Source: Shewanella sp. VB17 (lineage in GTDB: Bacteria > Pseudomonadota > Gammaproteobacteria > Enterobacterales > Shewanellaceae). Taken from it: a stretch of 64,000 nucleotides of DNA. Under the pieces are notes generated by a model. It saw only the letters and a program-made list of their open reading frames with translations. It was not told the origin of the DNA and did no database searches. Positions 16,248 through 25,024 of the stretch are shown piece by piece. Each line of letters starts with the position of its first letter. Positions within the stretch are counted from its first letter, which is position 1. The position numbers and the translations under genes were made by a program. The stretch covers positions 3,472,001-3,536,000 of the forward strand of contig NZ_JABRVS010000001.1 of NCBI RefSeq assembly GCF_013248905.1, read 5' to 3'.

Positions 16248-17033
16248 ATGAAAAAAGACAACAAATTAATTTTTATTTTTATTTTAATTTTACTCTTTAC
16301 CTCAGACCTACAGGCGCTTACTTTTGAATACAATAAAAAAGAAGAAGTCAAAATAAACATTGGTAGAAGTGAAGACTCTAACTTAGCAAGAATATATGAA
16401 TGTATTTATTATCGAATACTAAAAAGTGACGAATTCAATGTCATTTTCAACTACCGACCAACTAAAAGATCAATCAGTGAAGTTTCTTATGGAATAGCTG
16501 ACATAGATGCAGGAAGAATTAGTCGGATAGACAAATCAAAGTACAGCGACACAACAATAAGAGTTAAAGAGTCAATTTATAAAGACAGATTTTCTTTATT
16601 TTCAAAATCAAAAATAAACATCCCAGTAGATGGTTGGGATGCCATAGATTATTTAATTAAAGAGTTAAATATTACCCCCATATTTATCAGAGGGAACATT
16701 ACGGTTAAAGTAAATACATCTGAAGAAACATATGCTAAAATATTTCCATCGAATGATTTCACTCATGCAATAAACAACTTAAATAAAGGAGACAGTAGAA
16801 ATAGAACAGTTTTGATCTCTTCCGCTAGCCAAGTTGATTACTGGTTAAAAAAACTTAACATTGAAAACATCATTGAAATAAAAAATCTTGGTGAACATAC
16901 ACTGTACCCAATAGTCAGTAATAATAAAAAACATCTAGAAAGATATATTAACAATGGCCTTGTAAAAATGAAATCACAAGGGGAATACGATAAGATATTA
17001 TCCTTAGTTAATAAAGGGCTGCCCTGTAAATAA
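16248..17033 (+). CDS. Periplasmic solute-binding-like protein (PBP2 fold)
   Basis: A 261-aa secreted protein: signal peptide MKKDNKLIFIFILILLFTSDLQA, then a region resembling bacterial extracellular solute-binding family 3 domains (..RIYECIYYRIL.., ..IADIDAGRISR.., ..LYPIVSNNKKHLERYINNGL..). No permease or ATPase gene is adjacent. It is the only plus-strand gene inside the T3SS block and is strikingly AT-rich with many Asn, Lys and Ile codons, unlike the flanking genes, which suggests separate acquisition. An upstream ATG at 16212 exists without a ribosome site. The ATG at 16248 gives a cleaner signal peptide. Confidence 0.65.
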   Translation: MKKDNKLIFIFILILLFTSDLQALTFEYNKKEEVKINIGRSEDSNLARIYECIYYRILKSDEFNVIFNYRPTKRSISEVSYGIADIDAGRISRIDKSKYSDTTIRVKESIYKDRFSLFSKSKINIPVDGWDAIDYLIKELNITPIFIRGNITVKVNTSEETYAKIFPSNDFTHAINNLNKGDSRNRTVLISSASQVDYWLKKLNIENIIEIKNLGEHTLYPIVSNNKKHLERYINNGLVKMKSQGEYDKILSLVNKGLPCK

Positions 17034-17071
17034 GCACACCCCTCTTTTAATTAACATTAAAAACACATAAA

Positions 17072-18202
17072 TTAAATAATTTCCGTGCTGACTATCGGTA
17101 GGTTATTAGATCCCAAGGATGACGGAGATAATACTTGTTGTAATGCCTTTAACTGCTGCGTAACATCGGTTAGTTCTAATTTCGACTCGCTAACAAATCG
17201 ATTAAATTGTTTCAGCTGCCGCTCCATATTGGTTATTTGACTTTCTTTTTGCGCCAATTCCCCTCTCAACACCTTAGCCTTATTTTGGTGTAATTCACTC
17301 TGCTTTTCGCGAATTTCTGCATCAAATAACGCTGTTTTAATTTTAGCATCACTCTGCTGCAATCGTCTCTTAAGTTCACTCATCACCTTTTCACCCTGTA
17401 GCCCTTTTAACTGTTCTCCTTTAGCCTCAAGCCCTTTAGCAGACAAGTTTTTATGCTGTGACTCCCTTGTTAGCTGACTCTTTTTTTGATTCGGCCCTAT
17501 CTGAGATACATGGGCTAAACCATCAGCAATGGGCCCTACAGACTTACGTGCCATATTGACTATATTCACCGTCCCAGCAATATTATGAGGTAATGATACT
17601 GGTGCAATAACCGCACTCCAAATGGTCCCTATCGTTAATGCCACCCTAGAGGTAATGGAAGCCGCCTTAGCCCACCATTGCGCCTTATCATCAGCAACAC
17701 CCATTTTCCCTAAAAGCACATTTACACCATTAGCAATAGCGTCACTTCCCATGGCCAATCCATCACCTCTCCCCGCTTTCCCTCGCCAATCAGCAAATGC
17801 ACACCCAGCATCCGCTACCGCCAATGTAAATGCCACGCCCGAAGCGATAAGTAAAGGTAACCCCGCGCCCCCCGTCAATACGGTTGCGGCAATTGATACC
17901 CCTAGCGCAGTACCACTGAGCGCCAAGGACCCCAATTTAGCAAAGAAACCAGATTTGGCAATATCTACACCTATCTTTTTAGCTTCATCACTTGCCTTTA
18001 TCGCCTCATCTCGCGTCTGCTGCGCCTTACTGCAAATATCGCTCACCAAACTCGTATTCGCTTTTTGTAAGGGCACTTGCTCAGGAGTAAAGCTGGCAAT
18101 ATCACGCTTGGATACCGCCTGAGTCGAACTGGCTAAATCTAAATGTGCTAACCTGGGAGAAAGCGACACTTGGCTCATTCCATAACGAACAGAACCTTCC
18201 AT
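17072..18202 (-). CDS. SseF-like membrane effector with coiled-coil extension
   Basis: A 376-aa protein. Residues 95-135 (LSGTALGVSIAATV.. TGGAGLPLLIASGVAF.. AVADAGCAFADW) align well with the hydrophobic core of Salmonella SseF as I recall it (..AAAVISGGAGLPIAI.., ..IGDACCAY). A second hydrophobic segment lies near residues 185-215. After about residue 240 there is a long coiled-coil tail (..LKRRLQQSDAKIKTAL.., ..ESQITNMERQLKQF..) absent from SseF. SseF acts on the vacuole membrane with SseG to position the Salmonella vacuole. No SseG-like partner was recognised here. The gene follows an LcrH-type chaperone gene (sscB position), as sseF does in SPI-2. A GAGG site precedes the ATG. Confidence 0.7.
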   Translation of the reverse strand: MEGSVRYGMSQVSLSPRLAHLDLASSTQAVSKRDIASFTPEQVPLQKANTSLVSDICSKAQQTRDEAIKASDEAKKIGVDIAKSGFFAKLGSLALSGTALGVSIAATVLTGGAGLPLLIASGVAFTLAVADAGCAFADWRGKAGRGDGLAMGSDAIANGVNVLLGKMGVADDKAQWWAKAASITSRVALTIGTIWSAVIAPVSLPHNIAGTVNIVNMARKSVGPIADGLAHVSQIGPNQKKSQLTRESQHKNLSAKGLEAKGEQLKGLQGEKVMSELKRRLQQSDAKIKTALFDAEIREKQSELHQNKAKVLRGELAQKESQITNMERQLKQFNRFVSESKLELTDVTQQLKALQQVLSPSSLGSNNLPIVSTEII

Positions 18203-18241
18203 AACACACCTCGCGTATAAATATGTAATTAACAGAATTAA

Positions 18242-18727
18242 TTATGAGTGATTAATCATCTCTAACAGTGCTTGAGCCTGCACACCAACGCCATGGTATT
18301 CAGGTTTGCTATAACTTTGTTTTATTGCCATTTGCAAAGCCTCTATCGCCGCAGCCTCTCCATCAAGACTTAATAAACATTGGCCGATACGAAAACTGGT
18401 ACTGGGATCGCAAGCATCCATCGCTAATGCATAACCATAAAATATTAATGCATGTCGACATTCACCTAACCATTGAAAGCTCGATGCTAACGCCAGATGA
18501 AAGCGGCGATCCCAGGGTTGATGCATCACTAAGTAAGTAAAATCCACAATCGCTTCAGCAGGTAGCCCGGCTTGATATTTACCTAAACCTGAATCATAGA
18601 CACGCTCTAAATCCTGACTTGATAATCCTGCCAGCTCAGCTAAGGTTTTTTGCTCTACTAATGCGAGTTGGCACGCAGCCTGAAGCTGTTCAATGTCTAT
18701 ATTTGGGGTAATCTCATGCTTTTTCAT
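18242..18727 (-). CDS. LcrH/SycD-type TPR chaperone (SscB-like)
   Basis: A 161-aa class II secretion chaperone. Three TPR-like helical pairs are visible (..YDSGLGKYQAGLPAEAIVDF.., ..FHLALASSFQWLGECRHAL.., ..SFRIGQCLLSLDGEAAAIEAL..). It sits immediately upstream of the SseF-like gene, as sscB does before sseF in Salmonella, where SscB is the SseF chaperone. AAGGAAA lies seven bases before the ATG. It is paralogous in type to the sscA gene at 23067-23537. Confidence 0.8.
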   Translation of the reverse strand: MKKHEITPNIDIEQLQAACQLALVEQKTLAELAGLSSQDLERVYDSGLGKYQAGLPAEAIVDFTYLVMHQPWDRRFHLALASSFQWLGECRHALIFYGYALAMDACDPSTSFRIGQCLLSLDGEAAAIEALQMAIKQSYSKPEYHGVGVQAQALLEMINHS

Positions 18728-18792
18728 TTCAGTTTCCTTAATATCTCGTTTTTAACTAGCCTAGAGTAAAAACGATTACAAAGTATTACTAT

Positions 18793-20427
18793 TCAGTTCG
18801 TTAAAAGTAGTGCTGGTAAATGACCAGTAAAATGGAGGGTTACAGGGGCAAAATCTCGCCCCTTAGCACTATATTGACTGTCTAACTGGACAATATCCTT
18901 ATCATCTTGAAGATCGTAAACTTTCCCATTTTGACCATCAAGCAGATACACCTGATCCGATTTAATCTGGAGTAGATTCATTGCGTGAGAATGAGTACTT
19001 CCACTTATCGGAACTGAAATAATCGCACGACTATCAGTAACTGACTCCGATTTTAATAGTGCTGACAATGATTGCGCTTGTGTTAACCCAATAGTACAGC
19101 TACGAGTGGTCGTTTGAGTCATCACCCCCTCTTTCGTATCTGCTGCTTCCCAAAACTGTAAAGGAATCGTTTCATCTTGTTGCTTACCAAGGATGAGTTC
19201 CAAATTGGCATCGACCGCTTTTGCGCATGTGATACAGTTGCGCAGGACTATCGCACCTGAATTACGTCCCATCATGTAATCAAACGCATTATTTATTCCA
19301 CCTTTTAGCTTGTTTGGGTTCACTTTATCCGCTAGAAACTGCAATCCTTTACCCACGTCTTCAGATACAAGTTTTAAGCAAGTATCGCCTATCGTTGTCG
19401 TTTGATGTTGAGCTAACCCACGATAGAACATCTCCTTATCGGCATAGACATCAACAGGTAAAATCTCAACATCTAACTCATTACTACACACCATGAAATC
19501 ATCAAGATCATCAAGATCTATTTGTGAAGGTTCAGTTAAATTAAACAATGCACCTAAACTGGTGTTACCGACCTTTGCCTGATACAAAATACGTGCAACG
19601 CCCTCATCTTTCATCCCTTGAGCACCAACCATATTAAGTAGCTCAAGACGCGCGGGAGTCAAAGCATAACGCAGTGAATTCTCGCTGCTACTCAAGAATC
19701 CTTTCGCAACTACAGCACGTAAATGTGGATAATCATCACTTGATAGTGCATTTTTTAGCGGCTCAGCCCTGAGCTCTCCATTTGTCGGCGCTCTATTAGA
19801 TAGCACCAAGTGAATATCACCGAATGTGGCAATAAATTTGGCGGGTTCGGTATCATGTGCTTCAATACCAGTAAATTTCTGCGCACTAAATCCTGGATCA
19901 TCTAATCTCTGTCGCAATATCTCTCTCACTTCGCTATCATCAGACATACATTGAATATTGCCTTCAATATAATTATCAAGTGTTAATGCCGCTGACATTT
20001 TTCTAAGATCGTCACTGGCAACCATGGTCCTTTTGACTGCACACACCTGATAGAACTGACTACCTACATCACTGGCAGGCGTTTGATAAATACAGTGTCC
20101 ATCTATATTCAGCGACATCGCCCACTGTTCGCCATTATCGTTAACATCCATCGAAAATTTCGGCTGGTGTTCCTCCATTGCTAAACTGCGTAAAGCTGAA
20201 AAACGCTGTGCGATATGAGCATCCGTTAAATGACCCGGTTGAGATATTTGATGATAAAGTTGCGCTATCGCATCACGTTTTACGCCACCTCGGCACCAAT
20301 CAACAATTTTATCCAGTAAGCCCATTTTACTGGCATCACTCAATGTATTAGCCGTCAATACATGTTTTAGACGACTCTCATGAAAATGATAAGAATGTTG
20401 ACTGTTTATTGCGACTTCTACTGACAT
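18793..20427 (-). CDS. Candidate T3SS effector: SPI-2-type N-terminus plus papain-like C-terminus
   Basis: A 544-aa protein. Residues about 35-105 (..LLDKIVDWCRGG.., ..IAQRFSALRSLAMEE..) resemble the shared N-terminal translocation domain of Salmonella SPI-2 effectors such as SseI, SspH2 and SifA (..WEKMKEFF.., ..NRFELLRTLA..). The C-terminus has NCITCAKAVDANL (Cys398), HSHAMNLLQI (His481) and YLLDGQNGK (Asp497/Gln499), the ordered Cys-His-Asp signature of papain-fold toxin domains of the Tox-PL kind. A hydrolase or deamidase activity is therefore likely, but the substrate is unknown. The ATG at 20427 is chosen for its GAGG site, eight bases upstream. It sits between sseE and an LcrH-type chaperone, at the position of SPI-2 effector genes. 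Effector status is inference. Confidence 0.7.
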   Translation of the reverse strand: MSVEVAINSQHSYHFHESRLKHVLTANTLSDASKMGLLDKIVDWCRGGVKRDAIAQLYHQISQPGHLTDAHIAQRFSALRSLAMEEHQPKFSMDVNDNGEQWAMSLNIDGHCIYQTPASDVGSQFYQVCAVKRTMVASDDLRKMSAALTLDNYIEGNIQCMSDDSEVREILRQRLDDPGFSAQKFTGIEAHDTEPAKFIATFGDIHLVLSNRAPTNGELRAEPLKNALSSDDYPHLRAVVAKGFLSSSENSLRYALTPARLELLNMVGAQGMKDEGVARILYQAKVGNTSLGALFNLTEPSQIDLDDLDDFMVCSNELDVEILPVDVYADKEMFYRGLAQHQTTTIGDTCLKLVSEDVGKGLQFLADKVNPNKLKGGINNAFDYMMGRNSGAIVLRNCITCAKAVDANLELILGKQQDETIPLQFWEAADTKEGVMTQTTTRSCTIGLTQAQSLSALLKSESVTDSRAIISVPISGSTHSHAMNLLQIKSDQVYLLDGQNGKVYDLQDDKDIVQLDSQYSAKGRDFAPVTLHFTGHLPALLLTN

Positions 20428-20478
20428 AGCACTTACCTCTTTATTTCCATACAACGAAAATCAAATTTTCCAATACCA

Positions 20479-20862
20479 CTAATACACCAACCAAGTGGCA
20501 CCATCTTGATTGACCTCTTTGGCGCCTTGGTGCAATAAAACATCATGTAACACCTTGCGAGCACGTCGCTGAGCAGGCAGCCCTACATCATAAATAACCA
20601 TGCCACGCACCTGCTGAATTTGACTCACTTTACGACGAATTATTTTTAATTGTTCAATCACTTGCGATACCGCGCTGTCGATTCCACTGGTATTTCCTTT
20701 GCTGGTAAAATCACAAATCGTGAGGGTATGCTCATCGACGCGATACACCATTGACCAGTGGGGGTTATCCCAACGTTTTCCCCACTCAAATTGACTGGAT
20801 TCGAAATAAGCAGGACGGACTTCTATACCTTTATTGGCTAAATATTGTGTGACGGGATCCAT
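20479..20862 (-). CDS. sseE: SseE-like T3SS chaperone (CesD2/LcrR type)
   Basis: A 127-aa soluble protein right after sseD, the position of sseE in SPI-2. Recognisable elements are the ..YRVDEHTLTICDF.. strand pair and the C-terminal ..ARKVLHDVLLHQGAKE...ATWLVY, which match the general pattern recalled for SseE and CesD2/LcrR-type proteins (..MIICEF.., ..GAT...D.W). Such proteins probably chaperone translocators. The ATG at 20862 has an AAGGAA site. The longer reading to 20883 is less supported. Confidence 0.65.
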   Translation of the reverse strand: MDPVTQYLANKGIEVRPAYFESSQFEWGKRWDNPHWSMVYRVDEHTLTICDFTSKGNTSGIDSAVSQVIEQLKIIRRKVSQIQQVRGMVIYDVGLPAQRRARKVLHDVLLHQGAKEVNQDGATWLVY

Positions 20863-21001
20863 AATGAATTCCTTATGACTCAAGTTAATTATTCAGATTA
20901 AAAACAAAAGGTCCTAGCCTAATGAATGAACTAAACCTAGTCCCCGAAAAATGAGGGGTGGATGAGACGGGGCCTAATGGCCTTGCCTCAATCAAGCCCT
21001 T

Positions 21002-21604
21002 TTAGTTATGCACTGCCGAACTAATACGACCATGCAGCTCCACCAACTCTTTAATTAAGGCCCGCATCTGCTCAGAGATTTGCTTGGCCTTATCATTGAG
21101 CTCATTGGCACCTTTTAAATAACTCTGCGCATTGCTCGCCTTAAACTCGCTTACAGTACGCTCAAGTTCAGCTTCTTTACTCATCCCTGCAGCGACCATT
21201 TTCCCTGTGCCTTCAATCCCTTTACTGAACTGGCTCGTCATATGGGTCGCGGCGTCACCAAATTTTCCAGATAAACCAACACCTGCCATCCCTATCACGC
21301 CACCCGCTATCTCTAACGCCCCCGACCAAATCGCTGACTCACAAGCCTTACTTATCGCGGCACGTTTATCATCCATGGAGGCGACCTGTACATTCCAGCC
21401 TAATTCCTGCTGCTTAACATTGTAATCTTGTAATACGTTACGTAATTTTTTAAACATCTCTGCCAATTTCAACATCAAATCGTTAATCTGAGAGATGGCA
21501 TCCATACCGTTACTACCCGCATTGTCATTGAGTTCATCGACTTGATCTGTGCTCTTAGGTGCCGCTACTTGGCTTTGGCCTGAAATATTAGTCATGTCTG
21601 TCAT
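21002..21604 (-). CDS. sseD: T3SS translocator SseD (EspB/YopD-like)
   Basis: A 200-aa protein with one hydrophobic segment near residues 95-115 (AIWSGALEIAGGVIGMAGVG) and coiled-coil regions on both sides (..LMLKLAEMFKKLRNVLQDY.. and the C-terminal ..NELNDKAKQISEQMRALIKEL..). This is the architecture of the minor pore subunit SseD/EseD. It inserts with SseC in the host membrane. The start 21604 follows GAGG by six bases. It lies 12 bases after sseC, in the conserved B-A-C-D order. Confidence 0.9.
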   Translation of the reverse strand: MTDMTNISGQSQVAAPKSTDQVDELNDNAGSNGMDAISQINDLMLKLAEMFKKLRNVLQDYNVKQQELGWNVQVASMDDKRAAISKACESAIWSGALEIAGGVIGMAGVGLSGKFGDAATHMTSQFSKGIEGTGKMVAAGMSKEAELERTVSEFKASNAQSYLKGANELNDKAKQISEQMRALIKELVELHGRISSAVHN

Positions 21605-21616
21605 GGTAAACCTCAC

Positions 21617-23077
21617 TTATACTGTTGAACCTGCAATTCTTGCCTGTATTGCGCCAGTTTGACTTATCGCTTTACTGGCACCCTCTAAACTATTACCCTG
21701 CTTATCAATTAGGTCCTTTACCGACTTCATCTGCTGCTCTTTGGCTTTGTCATACCAGTCATAACAAAATTCGACAAAGTTCTGTTTCAAAATCAATTCC
21801 TCAATCTCCTTCTGCAACTTCGCTTTTTCTACTGCTATGCTACCTGCTGTGATCATACTGCCAGCGCCCGCGGTGGCACGTACGACATCCAAAGAAGTCA
21901 CGACACAAGCCTTAATGGCGGTCTTAATCACCTCGTGACTGACCTCTTTTACCACTTGCTTAGTGATCTCTTGGGCTGTGACCTCGACTCCTTTTTTAAT
22001 CGCTTGCTTGCCGACTTCTTCAACTGAGCGAGTCACCAGCTGCTCGATAGCTTGCTTACTAAAGGCGTCCATTAGACCACTGGCGAGTTTGCGCCCGCCT
22101 TGTTCTGCCGCTTCCTTAAGCCCTTTACCTAAATTGGCTATCACTTGATCGCTTACCTGCTCGGCAACTTGTTTACCCACCTCTTTGGCAACACCACTCA
22201 CCGCCTCGCTAGAACCTTTACTGATCCCATCAACCAACTGGGGTGCCGCTTCTTTCATCACGGTTTCGGTGCCTTTAGCAATCGAACGTGTCGCCGAAAT
22301 TGCCCGACCCGCTTGGAAAATATCAAGTGCCATCCCCACCATTTCACAGCCCAATTGCACCTTACTGGCAACATCGATAACGCTTTGACATTTCGCCTTA
22401 TCTGCACCACATAAAATAGCCGTTTCTGCCGCCGCCTTGACCATACCTGCCACACCTGCTGACAGGTAAGCCGCACCACTGGCAATCTCCATTCCCCCAC
22501 CAACCACATCACCAGCAGCAAAACGCAGCGCACCTTCGACGAGCTTTATCGCACCATAAATGGCTTCAACAGCCCCCACAATCCAATCAAAAACGGCCCC
22601 AAAAACTCCCCCCTTCTGCGCCTTATCAGACTGTTCTACCGCCTTCGAAAGCTGCTCCTGATATTCCTTCACTTTTTTATCACGAAGAAATTCTTGGGTA
22701 TCGGTCATAATCTTGTTGGCTTTCATGGACGAATTAGCCGTGTCAGCGAAGGTCGATATACTCAAGTTTGCCGCCATCAACACCATGGCATCCATGGACG
22801 CTTTTTCCAGCGATGTAAGTGAACCCGTCTCAAACTGTTTACCGCTGCCTTTACTGGTTTTATCCTCAAAAAAAGGCGTTAAAATACGTTGTAATGCCTT
22901 TTCCGCCTCCTTCATAGTGACAGGTCCCTGATGATGCGCGGTATGCTGGGTTTGCCTTAATGTCACAGGTCTAGACCAATCAGGTAAAATGGCTTTCGCC
23001 ACATCTTGAGCACACGCAGCACCATAAGTAGCGTTCAGGGATTCGGTCCCCCTTTCTGCAACACTGTTAATTGACAT
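21617..23077 (-). CDS. sseC: T3SS major translocator SseC (YopB/EspD-like)
   Basis: A 486-aa pore-forming translocator. Two hydrophobic segments are visible, near residues 165-215 (..GVFGAVFDWIVGAVEAIYGAIK.. and ..VVGGGMEIASGAAYLSAGVAGMV) and near 395-415 (..VVTSLDVVRATAGAGSMITAG). Between them are amphipathic repeats such as AEQVSDQVIANLGKGLKEAAEQ. The family (SseC/IpaB/YopB, PF04888 type) inserts in the host membrane with SseD. The ATG overlaps the sscA stop region by 11 bases and has an AGGAG site. Its cognate chaperone SscA is encoded just upstream. Confidence 0.92.
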   Translation of the reverse strand: MSINSVAERGTESLNATYGAACAQDVAKAILPDWSRPVTLRQTQHTAHHQGPVTMKEAEKALQRILTPFFEDKTSKGSGKQFETGSLTSLEKASMDAMVLMAANLSISTFADTANSSMKANKIMTDTQEFLRDKKVKEYQEQLSKAVEQSDKAQKGGVFGAVFDWIVGAVEAIYGAIKLVEGALRFAAGDVVGGGMEIASGAAYLSAGVAGMVKAAAETAILCGADKAKCQSVIDVASKVQLGCEMVGMALDIFQAGRAISATRSIAKGTETVMKEAAPQLVDGISKGSSEAVSGVAKEVGKQVAEQVSDQVIANLGKGLKEAAEQGGRKLASGLMDAFSKQAIEQLVTRSVEEVGKQAIKKGVEVTAQEITKQVVKEVSHEVIKTAIKACVVTSLDVVRATAGAGSMITAGSIAVEKAKLQKEIEELILKQNFVEFCYDWYDKAKEQQMKSVKDLIDKQGNSLEGASKAISQTGAIQARIAGSTV

Positions 23078-23537
23078 GAGCAGGCTCCTTCGTCAATGCC
23101 GCTAATCCTTGCTGCGCACTCGCAGCAATATCATCACTTTCAGCATGACCCTGACACCAACGTAAGCTGGCATTAAAGCTTTTCTTTGCATACTCCTTGT
23201 TACCCAATGCCAGATAACTCAAACCGGCATGGTAAGCGGGTAAAGGATTATCAACCTGAATCATTCCCGCACGGCCTAAACAAAAAATAGCTTCTTCGTG
23301 TTCATGCAATTGCTGACAACATATCCCGAGTGAAAAACAATAGTCGTAGTTCCAGTGATCAATCCGCATCAAAAGATAGAAGAGCCGTTTAGCTCCTTGG
23401 TGATCTCGACACGCCATCAATTGCAACGCATATTGATACAAGGTGTTAAGATCACCTTGCTCCACATCAGTCAACATTCGTAGAGATCCGCCTCGCTGAA
23501 GAAAATGTTCAAGTATTTCAAATTCTTGTTTTTTCAT
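23067..23537 (-). CDS. sscA: LcrH/SycD-type translocator chaperone SscA
   Basis: A 156-aa class II chaperone with TPR repeats (..LNTLYQYALQLMACRDHQGAK.., ..YDYCFSLGICCQQLHEHEEAI.., ..PAYHAGLSYLALGNKEYAKK..). The gene lies directly before sseC, as sscA does in SPI-2, and it would keep SseC and SseD soluble. The ATG at 23537 is chosen because AAGGAG lies eight bases upstream. A longer reading would run into the preceding sseB-like gene. Confidence 0.88.
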   Translation of the reverse strand: MKKQEFEILEHFLQRGGSLRMLTDVEQGDLNTLYQYALQLMACRDHQGAKRLFYLLMRIDHWNYDYCFSLGICCQQLHEHEEAIFCLGRAGMIQVDNPLPAYHAGLSYLALGNKEYAKKSFNASLRWCQGHAESDDIAASAQQGLAALTKEPAHVN

Positions 23538-23547
23538 CTTTGACTCC

Positions 23548-24348
23548 TTAGCGTACGTTCTGAGCAATCGACTTATTCATCTCGGCTAACATGGTCTGCA
23601 TGCTATTAAGTAAACTGACGGTCACATTGTAGGTCTGCATAATTTTCTGCAGTTGCAGTTGTGACTGTGAGACAAAATCTGATGCACGATTTGACACAGA
23701 CTCTAATGCCGCTTTTACCGCTTGCAGCTTACCTTTATCTAAGCCTCCAGCGGCACCGAGCGCCTCAGCAATTTTCTGCATATGGGCCTTACTGATATTG
23801 TGCCAAGATTGACCACCTACTTCAGCTAGCCCCCAGATATAGTCACAACACCTCTTTCCATCAACCTTAATCCCTTTGGCGTCCATATAGTTGACCACAT
23901 CTTGCCAACTCCTCGACTGCATTCCTTCTGGACCGGATTCAGTAATTTTACCTAGTAGTTTTTTAAGATAAGCGGCCGAAGGTTCATTGTGACTTAGATA
24001 ATCATCAATACTCATACCATCAACTTTAAACCCATTGTCGCTCATGTACTTAACAACATCAGGTGGTAAATTCGCTGTTGCTTTATCATCCCCTTTAGAG
24101 ACTTGGGCTATGGCCTCATCAACACGATTTGCCATATCTTGGGCTGTACGAGACACATCGGCTTTACGTTGCATTTGACCATACTTAGCATCCGCTAATT
24201 CTGACAATAAATTCATAAATAGATATAACACTGCAATACCGCCTGAAAGTACGGAATCACCTCGGGATGCGATCTGATTCTTCACATCTTCAGGCGCCTG
24301 AGAATTACTGATACTGGTACCTTGATTTGAGACATTACTCATATCCAT
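23548..24348 (-). CDS. sseB2: Second SseB/EspA-type filament protein with an inserted loop
   Basis: A 266-aa paralogue of the adjacent upstream sseB1. The N-terminal 75 residues and the C-terminal 75 (..SFVSQSQLQ.. to ..MLAEMNKSIAQN) are nearly identical to sseB1. The middle carries about 85 extra residues. The motif YMSDNGFKVDG..IDDY is present, as in sseB1, and a second, diverged copy appears within the insert (YMDAKGIKVDG..CCDY), so part of the insert is an internal duplication. SseB-type proteins polymerise as a sheath or filament on the needle tip. An insert in the exposed middle region would change the filament surface. The ATG at 24348 follows GGAGG by eight bases. Confidence 0.85.
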   Translation of the reverse strand: MDMSNVSNQGTSISNSQAPEDVKNQIASRGDSVLSGGIAVLYLFMNLLSELADAKYGQMQRKADVSRTAQDMANRVDEAIAQVSKGDDKATANLPPDVVKYMSDNGFKVDGMSIDDYLSHNEPSAAYLKKLLGKITESGPEGMQSRSWQDVVNYMDAKGIKVDGKRCCDYIWGLAEVGGQSWHNISKAHMQKIAEALGAAGGLDKGKLQAVKAALESVSNRASDFVSQSQLQLQKIMQTYNVTVSLLNSMQTMLAEMNKSIAQNVR

Positions 24349-24388
24349 AATAACTACCTCCAATAAAAATTCAGATTGATGCTCAGCG

Positions 24389-24985
24389 TTAACGTATGTT
24401 CTGGGCAATTGATTTATTCATTTCAGCCAGCATGGTCTGCATACTATTTAACATGCTAACGGTGACATTGTAGGTCTGCATAATCTTTTGCAGCTGCAAC
24501 TGAGATTGAGAGACGAAGTCTGATGCACGATTTGACACCGATTCCAACGCCGCTTTTACTGCTTGCAACTTACCTTTATCCAAGCCTTTGCCATCAGGAT
24601 CATTCTTTTGCATGTACTTATCGATAGTCATCCCATCAATTTTAAAACCGTTATCATGCATATATTTTTTCACTGCATCAGGAAGTTGTTCCACCGCTTT
24701 ATCATCCCCTTTAGAAGCAGCGGCAATCGCCTCATCAACTTGGTTAGCCATATCTTGTGCTGTGCGAGATACATCAGCCTTTTGCTGCATCTGACCATAT
24801 TTAGCATCGGCAAGTTCTGAGAGTAAATTCATGAACATATAGAGAACAGCTATCCCACCTGAGAGTACCGAATCGCCTCTGGCAGCGATTTGATTTTTAA
24901 CATCATCAGGCTGCTTAGAATTAATAATGCTGGTTCCTTGATCAAAAGATGAGTGCTGCACTGGATTATATACTGAAGTAGTCAT
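24389..24985 (-). CDS. sseB1: SseB/EspA-type translocon filament protein
   Basis: A 198-aa protein. A hydrophobic N-terminal helix (SVLSGGIAVLYMFMNLLSEL) and a long C-terminal coiled-coil (..VKAALESVSNRASDFV.., ..MQTYNVTVSMLNSMQTMLAEM..) are the family hallmarks of SseB, EspA and EseB. It is preceded by its likely chaperone gene sseA. GAGGAAA lies five bases before the ATG. A near-duplicate gene follows at once, so two different filament subunits may co-assemble or alternate. Confidence 0.92.
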   Translation of the reverse strand: MTTSVYNPVQHSSFDQGTSIINSKQPDDVKNQIAARGDSVLSGGIAVLYMFMNLLSELADAKYGQMQQKADVSRTAQDMANQVDEAIAAASKGDDKAVEQLPDAVKKYMHDNGFKIDGMTIDKYMQKNDPDGKGLDKGKLQAVKAALESVSNRASDFVSQSQLQLQKIMQTYNVTVSMLNSMQTMLAEMNKSIAQNIR

Positions 24986-25024
24986 AATAATTTCCTCAAT
25001 TAATTATTGATACAAAATAAGAAT

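Noticed and set aside
17622..18122. 166-codon plus-strand frame opposite the SseF-like gene
   Set aside because: Antisense shadow; the minus frame has clear membrane motifs and a ribosome site.
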